64,000 nucleotides of DNA from Palleniella muris (GTDB taxonomy: Bacteria > Bacteroidota > Bacteroidia > Bacteroidales > Bacteroidaceae). The notes under the pieces were generated by a model that saw nothing but the letters and a program-made list of their open reading frames with translations, was not told the DNA's origin and did not search any database. Below, one piece after another: positions 26,126 to 34,716 of this stretch. Numbering within the stretch: position 1 is the first letter of the stretch; each line of letters opens with the position of its first letter. The position numbers and the translations under genes were made by a program. The DNA lies in the NCBI RefSeq assembly GCF_004792655.1, contig NZ_SRZC01000008.1, positions 62,001 through 126,000 of the forward strand, read 5' to 3'.

Positions 26126-28993
26126 ATGCGAAATAATTTATCCATCCTTATCCTCTCACTCTTCTTCTGTGCCGAAACCATGGCACAGCAATTCTCCCCT
26201 ACTACTACAATCTGGACAAACAGAACGATAGAAAGCATACTCGCCCAGGTCGGGAAATACAAGACCGCAAAGGACGTAAACCCTAACGCACCAAAGACAG
26301 AAAAGACCAACATACAAGTGCCTTATGGCAATGAGGGACGGGATTTTCTGACTGAATGGGCTTACTCTGAATTTGTCTGGACCAACTTCTATCCCATAGG
26401 AAACGGACGCATGGCTGCCATGGTTGCCGGCGGAATCGACAATGAGGTCATACAAATCAATGAGGATACAAGCTGGGACGGCTCGCCTTATGGCACACTG
26501 AAGGACGAGAACGGTAACACATTGACCTCAATGGCTGAGGTTTACAAGGCAAAACGCATCACAACCGTTGACCCTACAAGTGGAAGTGTGAAAGGCAATA
26601 GCAAATACTACAAGGACATAGCTGCGCAAGCACTGAAGATTGACAATGCTCATACAAAAGAAGCTGTGCAATACCGTTATGACCTTGAGAGCATGGTCGA
26701 AGCAAAATTCCTTGGAAACCCTAAACGCCAAAGAGCATATAAATCGTTTGTGGAGCTGTACCTTGACTTCGGGCATAACAGCGCAAACGCCAAAAACTAT
26801 ACAAAAAGTCTTGACCTTACAACGGGCATCGTCACTGTAGAATATGACATCAACGGAACCCACCACAAGCGTGAGACATTTGCAAGTTATCCTGACCAAG
26901 CTATAGTGATACGCATTTCCACCGACAAAAAGCAGGATTTCAATGCCACACTGCACAGCTATCATGCCACAGACGCAAAGTATTTCACTTATAACAAGAT
27001 AAGTGACAACGAGATAAGTCTGCGTGCCCACATCACTGACGGCAACAAAGACGGCAGCATCGGGTGCATTAACGCTGTCTGTTTCGAGGCACGTCTGATG
27101 CTTCGTGGAGACGGAAAGTTCCATGTTTCAGCAGACAAGAAATCCATAAAAGTGAAAGGTGCAAAAGACACTGAGGTTTATGTCGTTGGCGCAACGAACT
27201 ATGTGGACTACCTGACTCTTGACAATGAGAAACCGACACGTGACTGTCACCGCTATATTGCTAACCTAAAGTCCAAGACTTATGGCAAAATCATGCAACG
27301 GCATAATGCTGATTTCACCCGGATGTTCAATCGCTCCAACCTTGAAATAGCGAACGTTGACGCAACAGACTACAGCAGTGTGCCGACACAACTGCGTGTA
27401 AGAAAGGATGCAGAGGGCATGTCCGGATTCTTGTTTGGTGGCGGTTCAAAACTTTATGCCAATCCTAAAGTGAACACTACTTACACTGACGGTGACAACC
27501 AGCTTGCAGTGCTTGAGTTCAATTATGGCAAATATCTCATCATTTCCGGTTCACGACCGGGAAGAAAAGCCACAAACACCGATGACATTGACATAGCGGA
27601 AAGCCAGCCACTGAACCTGACAGGCAAATGGAATGCGGCAATGTCGGCAGGATGGAATGGCAAATATACTATCAATATCAACACAGAAATGAACTATTGG
27701 GCTGCACAACCACTGAACATTGGTGAGTGTGAACGCCCTCTGACAGACACTTTCCACGAGCTTGCAAAGAGCGGAAGCATAACAGCCGACTACCAATACG
27801 GCATAGGCAACAGCGCAACTTACAAGCCGGGAGCACCATGGGTGATGCACCATAACTTTGACCTTTGGCGCGGCACCCAACCTATTGATAATGCTACGGC
27901 AGGACTATGGCCCACCGGTGGTGCATGGCTTCTTGACCATGCTTGGCAGTATTATCTGTACAACAATGACAAGGAGTATCTCCGTGAACTGTATCCGTAC
28001 ATGGCAGGAGCGGCACGCTTCTTCACTGACTTCTTGATTGTTGACCCTCAGACCGGCTATCTCATCACTGCCGCATCATGCTCTCCCGAACAAGGAGGTG
28101 TGCAGCCCGGTCCTGCTATGGACACACAGCTGATACGCAACCTGTATGACATGGTGCGGAAAGCTGCCAACATCCTTGGAAAAGAAAAGGAAGATGCACA
28201 GCTTCTTGCAAAAATAGAGGAACAGATGCCTACTACATATTTTGCAGACGAGAAGGGTCGCTTGGCACCTAACCTCATTGACAACCATGGGTTGGTACAG
28301 GAGTGGGTGCGCGGAGATGTTGGATTTGACTTCTCAAAGAAGAACAATCCTGAGGAAGGAAAATACAAACACATCCATAACAAGTACACCGGTAAGGACA
28401 TAAGCATCAATGAGCATTTTGCGAGCAACAACAGTATGCACCGCCATTGCTCACACTTATGGGAGATTTATCCCGGCACTCATCTCTCTGCTTTCAGCAC
28501 AAATCCTGCTGAACAAGCTTTGTTCAAGGCTTTCCGCAAATCAGTTGATGCGCGCGGTGCAGGCACCGGACATGGCTGGGGAGTAGCATGGCGAATCAGT
28601 CTTAACGCCAGGGCACTTAACGGGGAGCAATCTTCAAAGATGTTGGAGCAGCTTTTCCAAACACGCACATCGCCAAACCTGTTTGACCAGCACCCTAATT
28701 TCCAGATTGACGGAAACTATGGAGCTACGGCAGGTGTATTGGAAATGCTCATACAAAGCCACGACGGTGCTGTCACACTGTTGCCGGCAATTCCACAAAG
28801 GTGGGCAAACGGCTCATTCAAAGGCTTCGTCACTCGTGAGGGAGCAGTGATTGACCTCGTATGGCGGAATGGAAAACCAACAGAATTGACTATCCATGCC
28901 CAAAAGACTCAACCTTTGCGCATACGGGTAATAGGAAGAGAAGAACAAACAGTAGATATGGAAAAAGGCAAGACATATAACCTGAAATTATAA
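26126..28993 (+). CDS. GH95-family alpha-L-fucosidase (or alpha-L-galactosidase)
   Basis: A 955-residue secreted glycosidase with signal peptide LILSLFFCAETMAQQ. The N-terminal beta-sandwich contains YPIGNGRMAAMVAGG and QINEDTSWDGSPYG. The (alpha/alpha)6 barrel has TININTEMNYWAAQPLNIGE, LWPTGGAWLLDHAWQYYLY and CSPEQGGVQPGPAMDTQL. These match GH95, inverting exo-glycosidases acting on alpha-1,2-linked L-fucose or L-galactose. In a pectin operon, a role on fucosylated or galactosylated side chains of RG-I, RG-II or xyloglucan is plausible (inference). It is the last gene of the operon, 17 bp after the lyase gene. Confidence 0.9.
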   Translation: MRNNLSILILSLFFCAETMAQQFSPTTTIWTNRTIESILAQVGKYKTAKDVNPNAPKTEKTNIQVPYGNEGRDFLTEWAYSEFVWTNFYPIGNGRMAAMVAGGIDNEVIQINEDTSWDGSPYGTLKDENGNTLTSMAEVYKAKRITTVDPTSGSVKGNSKYYKDIAAQALKIDNAHTKEAVQYRYDLESMVEAKFLGNPKRQRAYKSFVELYLDFGHNSANAKNYTKSLDLTTGIVTVEYDINGTHHKRETFASYPDQAIVIRISTDKKQDFNATLHSYHATDAKYFTYNKISDNEISLRAHITDGNKDGSIGCINAVCFEARLMLRGDGKFHVSADKKSIKVKGAKDTEVYVVGATNYVDYLTLDNEKPTRDCHRYIANLKSKTYGKIMQRHNADFTRMFNRSNLEIANVDATDYSSVPTQLRVRKDAEGMSGFLFGGGSKLYANPKVNTTYTDGDNQLAVLEFNYGKYLIISGSRPGRKATNTDDIDIAESQPLNLTGKWNAAMSAGWNGKYTININTEMNYWAAQPLNIGECERPLTDTFHELAKSGSITADYQYGIGNSATYKPGAPWVMHHNFDLWRGTQPIDNATAGLWPTGGAWLLDHAWQYYLYNNDKEYLRELYPYMAGAARFFTDFLIVDPQTGYLITAASCSPEQGGVQPGPAMDTQLIRNLYDMVRKAANILGKEKEDAQLLAKIEEQMPTTYFADEKGRLAPNLIDNHGLVQEWVRGDVGFDFSKKNNPEEGKYKHIHNKYTGKDISINEHFASNNSMHRHCSHLWEIYPGTHLSAFSTNPAEQALFKAFRKSVDARGAGTGHGWGVAWRISLNARALNGEQSSKMLEQLFQTRTSPNLFDQHPNFQIDGNYGATAGVLEMLIQSHDGAVTLLPAIPQRWANGSFKGFVTREGAVIDLVWRNGKPTELTIHAQKTQPLRIRVIGREEQTVDMEKGKTYNLKL

Positions 28994-29046
28994 GTAATAG
29001 CAATCCTCGTGCCACTCTCTCATGGCATGGGGATTACTGCTATCAC
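28994..29046 (+). terminator. Imperfect hairpin after the GH95 gene
   Basis: GTAATAGCA...ATCC...TGCCA pairs with TGGCA...GGAT...CTGCTATCAC with small bulges, around an 8-base loop. It starts at the GH95 stop codon. No T-run follows, so its terminator function is uncertain. Confidence 0.5.
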
Positions 29047-29090
29047 AAGTGTCTTGAATTAGCGAAACAACCATCACACACTCGCATTGA

Positions 29091-29816
29091 ATGAAAAAAA
29101 ACAAAAACTAATCGACCACACATGGTGGAAGGATTCGTGCTGCTGTCAGCAAAGAGCTTGAGCCTAAGTTTGAGGCGGTGCAGAAGGAGATGCTCGCAAA
29201 GCAGGGCGAATACATCAAGGCAAACCCTAACTCTAACGGCTCTGTCGCACTGTTGGCGAGAATGCCGGTCGAGGAGTTTGCCACTTACGACAAGATTATC
29301 TCGGCAGCAGTGAAGGGCGGCATGCTCGCTCCTGTCTACAACAGCGTGAAAGCGGCTTACGAAAAGGAGCAAGAACGACAGGCCAATGCCTCAAAACTCC
29401 AGCCGGGAATGATGGCTCCGGACTTTACACTGCCAACAATCGATGGCGGAAATCTCTCCCTCTCCTCACTGCGCGGCAAATATGTCATCATCGACTTCTG
29501 GGGCGCATGGTGCGTATGGTGCATAAAGGGTATGCCGGAGATGAAGAAATACTACGAGAAGTACAAGGACAAGCTCGAAATCCTTGGCGTGGACTGCCGT
29601 GACAAAGTTGAGAAATGGAAGGCTGCCGTGGAGAAACACCAGCTCACATGGAAGCATGTCCGCAACAGTGAGGGCAGCGAGGACATCACCGGAAAGTACG
29701 CCATCCAAGGCTACCCTACCAAGGTTCTCATTGACCCACAGGGCAAAATCGTGAAATATATCGTCGGTGAAGACCCTGCATTCTACACTGTCCTTGACGA
29801 GACATTAGGCAAATAA
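29091..29816 (+). pseudogene. 5'-deleted TlpA-family thiol-disulfide oxidoreductase remnant
   Basis: The frame encodes a thioredoxin-fold domain (about 125 C-terminal residues): MAPDFTLPTIDGGNLSLSS, FWGAWCVWCIKGMPEMKKYY with the active-site CXXC (CVWC), and YAIQGYPTKVLIDPQGKIV. Upstream, coding-like sequence (RAAVSKELEPKFEAVQKEML) continues in frame to a TAA at 29109, and only six codons before that is an in-frame ATG followed by AAA/AAC codons (MKKNKN). The usual signal peptide and DUF4369-like N-terminal domain are missing. This looks like an internal deletion that joined the start codon to the middle of the gene. A GTG at 29178 could still allow a cytoplasmic 212-residue product. Confidence 0.7.
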
Positions 29817-29855
29817 GTCTCTCCACAATAGGGAATAAAAGCATTTTCTATCAGA

Positions 29856-29912
29856 AAAACGACTCTCCTGAAAGCAGTTTGCATGGCTTTTGGCAGAGTC
29901 GTTTCTTATTTT
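29856..29912 (+). terminator. Terminator after the TlpA remnant
   Basis: AAACGACTCT / AGAGTCGTTT flank a 28-base loop and are followed by CTTATTTTG. It lies 40 bp after the stop codon. Confidence 0.65.
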
Positions 29913-30128
29913 GTCTGTCCTTCACACAATCCTCTCCCCCATCCTGCTGCAATCGTCATTAAGTGTTTCATCTGTTAAGTTTTAGGAAATATTTTGACAA
30001 ACAGAAACCTTGAGTTTTCTTATTATCTTCCTTCAAAAACACAGAAAAAAGGCTTTGAAACGTGAAAAATCATTGTTTTCACCATTATTTTTGTCAGATT
30101 TGACTGCAAAATGCCACTTTTCAGTTGC

Positions 30129-30231
30129 AAAAGGTAACGATTGATTTGCCAAATCAATACCTTTTGTACCACAAATCAATACCATTCACACCATAAAGTG
30201 ATACCATTTACAGTTGTCAGGAATACCATTG
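30129..30231. repeat. 22-bp-period intergenic repeat array, site 3 (mirror arrangement)
   Basis: One forward core (GGTAAC at 30133) then four reverse cores (AATACC at 30156, AATACC at 30178, GATACC at 30200, AATACC at 30222). Spacing is 23 bp at the orientation switch and 22 bp thereafter. Read on the minus strand it is four direct units plus one inverted, the same grammar as sites 1 and 2. The junction pair forms a hairpin (ATTGATTT / AAATCAAT). The surrounding 29913-30450 stretch is A/T-rich with no gene. Confidence 0.8.
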
Positions 30232-30451
30232 ACAAAGCCACGCCTATATATTACTGATTATCAATGCATTATACAACCACACAAATACAGCCAATATTTT
30301 CAATTTTGCCCACAAATTTATTTTCAAGCGAAATATAATGTTAGAAAAGGGATGAGTTTTCTAATCCGCCAAAAGTTGGAGGCAAGGTAAAAAAACTTCT
30401 ATAACAAATTCAATGTTATGTGACAAAAAGAAATAAAAAATCGGCTTTTAT

Positions 30452-30482
30452 TTTGTATTTTGCTTATTTAATCGTAACTTTG
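30452..30482 (+). promoter_or_regulatory. Promoter of the antitoxin/PIN pair
   Basis: TTTG at 30452-30455, 19 bp, then TAACTTTG at 30475-30482, 30 bp before the first start codon. Confidence 0.75.
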
Positions 30483-30512
30483 TAGGCACAAGCAATAAAA
30501 ATAAAAACAACT

Positions 30513-30740
30513 ATGCAAACAGCAACTGTGTTTACCCCCATACAACTGCAACTGTTGCAGATGTTTTCCCACAAGACCAACGAAACAGAACTTCGTGAGG
30601 TTCAATCATTGCTTTCCGAATATTTCGCAAAGAAAGTTGAGGATGCAATCGATGACTTGTGGGAGAAAGGTCAGTGGGATAATGAACAGAATGAGAATGT
30701 TTTGAAAGAACATCTCCGCACACCGTACATCCATGGATAG
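30513..30740 (+). CDS. Probable antitoxin of a PIN-domain toxin
   Basis: A 75-residue acidic, helical protein (FTPIQLQLLQMFSHKTNETE, LREVQSLLSEYFAKKVEDAI). I recognise no DNA-binding motif, but size, position and an 8 bp overlap with the following PIN gene are typical of type II antitoxins. It has its own promoter. The assignment rests on context. If the toxin is broken by its frameshift, the antitoxin may persist as an orphan. Confidence 0.65.
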   Translation: MQTATVFTPIQLQLLQMFSHKTNETELREVQSLLSEYFAKKVEDAIDDLWEKGQWDNEQNENVLKEHLRTPYIHG

Positions 30741-31126
30741 AATTGTACTTGATACAAATTGCCTGCTTGCGTCGTTGTCACGCAAAGGTAATTTCTTCAA
30801 TGTGTGGCGAGGACTCATTGAGGGCAAGTTTGCATTGTGTTACTCCAATGACATTTTATTGGAATACGAGGAGATTATCAGCATGAAAACCAATGCTGAA
30901 ATTGCAACTCATGTGATACAAGCGATAGTGAACTCGCCATATACAATTAAGATTGACCCGAGGGATAATTACGGCGGATGTAGATGACAACAAATTTGTT
31001 GACTGCGCCATCGCTGCTAACGCACGATTCATTGTTAGCGAAGACGCGCATTTCAATGCTGTAAGAAGAATCGATTTCCCAGCATTGGTTGTGCTACGGC
31101 TTGCAGAATTTGCGAGACTACTTTGA
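30733..31126 (+). pseudogene. PIN-domain toxin, frameshifted
   Basis: The first frame gives MDRIVLDTNCLLASLSRKG, with the first catalytic Asp of a PIN ribonuclease, then LEYEEI, and stops at 30987 (84 residues). The missing C-terminal half lies directly downstream in the +1 frame: IITADVDDNKFVDCAIAANA, then RFIVSEDAHFNAV, ending at 31126. Removing one G from the GGG at 30962-30964 restores a single 130-residue PIN protein with the acidic active-site set. So this is a single-base insertion in a short G run: a real mutation, phase-variable tract, or sequencing error. An intact version would be a VapC-like RNase toxin neutralised by the gene upstream. Confidence 0.82.
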
Positions 31127-31280
31127 TTAAAAGAGATTTCTAATTCTTGGAAAAGAGCATTTCGGCTAGATTTTACAAGAGTAAGAATTAATATTAAACA
31201 AAATTTCCCTGTCTGTCACGAATGACTGACTGAGAAATCTTATGTGATTACAATGTAACATCTACGTTAGAAAGCACAGT

Positions 31281-31530
31281 AGCTGTTGCCACAGCCCTAA
31301 CGGTAACCGCTGGCTTCAGCCATGCGGTAGGGAATAGTCCATACATAAAGTGTGGCAACGCCACACTCCTTTATGCGCCATATCCTTTAGGTAAATGACT
31401 TGTTGAGGTTCAGGTTCGTGCCGTTTGTGTGCTCTGCATAAAGGAGTGTGGTTCCACCACACAGCGTTTGAGGCGATTTGCAACCCTTACGGCTAAAGCC
31501 GGAGGTTACCGTTAAGGCTGTGGCTCCGCT
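31281..31530. repeat. 250 bp nested inverted-repeat element
   Basis: Outer arms of about 40 bp (31281-31321 and 31491-31530) share GCCACAGCC-TAACGGTAACC with one mismatch. Inner arms (31349-31376 and 31436-31463) share CCACACTCCTTTATGC perfectly. Each inner arm also forms its own small hairpin (GTGTGGCAACGCCACAC; GTGTGGTTCCACCACAC). About 60 bp of unpaired sequence sits in the centre. No ORF of note is inside. It resembles a MITE or a REP/BIME-like structured element. The flanks (31127-31280 and 31531-31650) show nothing else. Confidence 0.8.
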
Positions 31531-31649
31531 ACACTTTGCATGGAAATATTGACAATAAGGTATCAGTGGTTTCGCAATTCAATCTTGTTTGGCAATATTT
31601 CATATCTCCAAAATATTTTCTGAAATATTCATTACGCATCAGTTTATAA

Positions 31650-31695
31650 CACAAAAACAAGTCCCACACCACCAAAAGGATGATGCAGGACTTGT
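31650..31695 (-). terminator. Terminator of the nuo operon
   Basis: On the minus strand ACAAGTCC / GGACTTGT pair around a 23-base loop and are followed by TTTTTGTG, 44 bp after the nuoN stop codon. Confidence 0.65.
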
Positions 31696-31738
31696 TATAT
31701 TTGTCTAACAGTAAGCCCGTTAGCTTTTTATTCGTACA

Positions 31739-33187
31739 TTACGCAGCAGCAAAAATCCACTCATAGAAGCAACTGCAAACACCGAAGAGCGCAACGCCCA
31801 ATGTGCAGAGAGCGAGGGCAAGGCGTGTGTTGCAGTCAGACTTGAATGTAGGGAGCGGTTCGGAATCGTTGTTGATGTACATTGCCTTCACTATCAGGAG
31901 ATAGTAGTACAGTGAGATTACTGTGTTAATCAATGCTATGAACACAACGACATAAGCTGCAACAGAACCTTGCTGACATGCTGCCATGAAGACAAAGAAC
32001 TTGCTGAACATTCCGGCAAACGGTGGGATACCGGCAAGACTGAACAATGCCAGTGTCATGAGGAACGCGAGCTTAGGGTTTGTCTTATACAGTCCGTCGT
32101 AAGATGACATTGCTGTCGTGCCGTTGTTATTCTCCTCAACTGCGCTGATAACGGTGAACACCGCCATGTTGGCAACAACATAGATGAGAACATAGTATGA
32201 CAGTGCTGTCACACCGTAAGCAGCGATAGCAGGATTGCCTACTCCCACGACAGCAAGCATGATGTAGCCTGCCTGTGAGATGGAACTGAACGCCATGAAT
32301 CGCTTAAGGTCGCTCTGACGGATTGCCATAAGGTTGCCGACTGTGATACTGGCAACGATAAGGATGTACATGAGCATCTCCCACTCTGCCGCCATCGGCT
32401 GGAACACCTTCATGAGGAGCGTGCAGAGTGTGAACGCTGCTGCTCCCTTAGAGATGACACTGAGGTAGCCTGTCACTGTTGTAGGTGCGCCCTGATATGT
32501 GTCCGCTGTCCAGAAATGGAAAGGCACAAGGGAAATCTTGAAGCCAAGTCCTGCAACAAAGAACACAAGTCCGATGATTGTCAGTGTTGAGAAGCCATTG
32601 TTAAGGGCTGCTGTGAAATCATCGAAATAGAGTGCGCCGGTAGAACCGTAGAGGAATGAGATGCCGTAGAGCATCACACCACTTGAGAACGTTGCAGTAA
32701 GGATGAACTTTGCTGCAGCCTCTGCACTGTGGTGACGGTACTTGTCAAGAGCGACAAGGCATGCCATAGGCACAGATGCCATTTCAAGTCCGAGGAAGAA
32801 CATGAGGAAATGACCTGCGGACATCATCATGTTCATACCGAGGAGTGTGGAGACAACGAGCATATAGAACTCACCTTCCTTGAACGCAGTGTCAGGACGG
32901 CTCATCCAGTTACGGCTCTGAATGACAACAATCAGTGTGCCGGCAGCAAGAATTACCTTCATGACGTTGGCTGCGGTTGTTGCAACGTACATTCCACCGA
33001 ACGCCTCTGCCGGTTCTCCACAGAAGAAGGTGACGACAGTCTGCACAAGAAGCATCACGCACATCAGCGGATTGAACCACTTGCGCTCTGCTGTCTTGGA
33101 AGAAGCGAAATCGGCGATGAAGGCTATTATCAGAATAGCAACAAGTGTTGCTTCCGGAACCATATATAGAAATTGTGAATAATTCAT
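31739..33187 (-). CDS. nuoN: Complex I subunit N (antiporter-like)
   Basis: A 482-residue polytopic membrane protein, one of three antiporter-like subunits that drive ion translocation in complex I. Typical blocks are [39 protein letters not shown] and [18 protein letters not shown], with conserved charged residues within membrane helices. About 14 membrane segments are apparent. It is the last gene of the nuo operon, 14 bp after nuoM, with a terminator downstream. Confidence 0.95.
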   Translation of the reverse strand: MNYSQFLYMVPEATLVAILIIAFIADFASSKTAERKWFNPLMCVMLLVQTVVTFFCGEPAEAFGGMYVATTAANVMKVILAAGTLIVVIQSRNWMSRPDTAFKEGEFYMLVVSTLLGMNMMMSAGHFLMFFLGLEMASVPMACLVALDKYRHHSAEAAAKFILTATFSSGVMLYGISFLYGSTGALYFDDFTAALNNGFSTLTIIGLVFFVAGLGFKISLVPFHFWTADTYQGAPTTVTGYLSVISKGAAAFTLCTLLMKVFQPMAAEWEMLMYILIVASITVGNLMAIRQSDLKRFMAFSSISQAGYIMLAVVGVGNPAIAAYGVTALSYYVLIYVVANMAVFTVISAVEENNNGTTAMSSYDGLYKTNPKLAFLMTLALFSLAGIPPFAGMFSKFFVFMAACQQGSVAAYVVVFIALINTVISLYYYLLIVKAMYINNDSEPLPTFKSDCNTRLALALCTLGVALFGVCSCFYEWIFAAA

Positions 33188-33201
33188 ATACTTTCAGTTT
33201 T

Positions 33202-34698
33202 TTAGCCAATAATATTACTTAAAACAGCTGCTACGCCACCGTCAATCACGTTGCTTGCCCAAAGTGGGAAGCTACCGAGAGCCGCAACGCAGAAAATGAG
33301 GCAACATACTGTGAAGCGCTCGTCCCATGTTGCATCAGTAAGTTTTTCGTATTCAGGCTTTTTCACCTTCTCGAAGAGGATAAAGCCAACGGTACGAAGG
33401 ATGTAAACGGCTGTCACAACGATTGATGTACAAGCGATGATAGTGCAGCAACGGTGGAATGTGTCGTTATTCTCGAACGAACCGACGAAGATTGTCATCT
33501 CAGCGATGAAACCTGAAAAGCCCGGAAGACCAAGGTTTGCAAGACCTGCTATCACATAGCCTACTGAGAGGAATGGCATAATTTTCATCAAACCGCCCAA
33601 CTGACGGATGTCACGTGTGTGTGTACGACCGTAAATCATACCGATAAGGGCGAAGAAGAGTGCTGTCATCAAACCGTGGGAAAGCATCTGGAGAATAGCA
33701 CCTGTGCAAGCAGTCTTGGTCATCATGAGGAGAGCGAAGAGCACAAGTCCGCAGTGGCTGACAGAAGAGTAAGCGTTGATGAACTTCAAGTCGGTCTGGA
33801 CACATGCAGAGAATGCTCCGTAGACAACAGAGATTGTTGTAAGTATAAGGAACACCCATGCCAACTGCTGTGCTGCTTCAGGAAGAAGGAACATAGCAAT
33901 GCGGAAACAGCCATAGCCACCGAGCTTCATAAGCACTCCGGCGTGAAGCATGGACACAGATGTAGGGGCGCAACCGTGACCAATTGGTGACCATGTGTGG
34001 AATGGGAACAGTGCGCCGAGCACACCGAAACCGATGAACACAAATGGGAACAGAACCTTCTGGACGGCAACAGGGATAGCATGTGCGCCGCCTGTCTGAT
34101 GAGCGATTTCGAGAAGATTCATTGTCTGTGCACCGCTGAAGAAATAGATTCCTACAAGCCCGATGATGATAAGGGCAGAACCACCCATAAGCATCAAGGT
34201 CAGTTTCATTGCGGCATACTCTTTCCTTCCTGAACCCCAGAAACCAATGAGGAGGTACATAGGGATGAGGGCAACCTCATAGAACATGAACATCGTAAAG
34301 AGGTCAATGCTGATGAAGAAGCCGTACACACCTGTTGAGAGGAGTGTGAACCACATGAAGAACTCTTTTGTCAGAGGCTGCAGCTTCCATGAAGCGAATG
34401 TGCCGGTAAAGACAATGATACTTGACAGCAGAAGCATGACAACGCTGATACCGTCAACACCTACCGCATAAGAGATATGGAGCGGTGCGAACCATACTGT
34501 GCTGAATGTGTACAGCATCTCTGCCTCGTTGCCGGCGGCACGCTGAGAGATGAAATCAATAGTCAGCCACGCACTCAGGGCGAGGAGACAGGATGAGCCT
34601 GCCACCATCACGCCACGCACCTGTTCGATGTTGCGTGCCAGCCAAAGACCGAACAACATCAGGACGGGGATTACTACGAATAATGTTAATATACTCAT
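33202..34698 (-). CDS. nuoM: Complex I subunit M (antiporter-like)
   Basis: A 498-residue membrane protein of the Mrp-antiporter-like group. Landmarks are FFISIDLFTMFMFYEVALIPMY, with the helix Glu essential in NuoM, FPFHTWSPIGHGCAPTSVSM, LKFINAYSSVSHCGLVLFAL and PGFSGFIAEM. It lies 18 bp after nuoL and 14 bp before nuoN. It belongs to the distal proton-pumping arm. Confidence 0.96.
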   Translation of the reverse strand: MSILTLFVVIPVLMLFGLWLARNIEQVRGVMVAGSSCLLALSAWLTIDFISQRAAGNEAEMLYTFSTVWFAPLHISYAVGVDGISVVMLLLSSIIVFTGTFASWKLQPLTKEFFMWFTLLSTGVYGFFISIDLFTMFMFYEVALIPMYLLIGFWGSGRKEYAAMKLTLMLMGGSALIIIGLVGIYFFSGAQTMNLLEIAHQTGGAHAIPVAVQKVLFPFVFIGFGVLGALFPFHTWSPIGHGCAPTSVSMLHAGVLMKLGGYGCFRIAMFLLPEAAQQLAWVFLILTTISVVYGAFSACVQTDLKFINAYSSVSHCGLVLFALLMMTKTACTGAILQMLSHGLMTALFFALIGMIYGRTHTRDIRQLGGLMKIMPFLSVGYVIAGLANLGLPGFSGFIAEMTIFVGSFENNDTFHRCCTIIACTSIVVTAVYILRTVGFILFEKVKKPEYEKLTDATWDERFTVCCLIFCVAALGSFPLWASNVIDGGVAAVLSNIIG

Positions 34699-34716
34699 TT
34701 TTCTTATTCCTTAATT

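Noticed and set aside
30129..30231. Iteron-type replication origin
   Set aside because: 22 bp phasing resembles iterons, but no rep gene is adjacent, and the same arrays occur at four other places in the chromosome.
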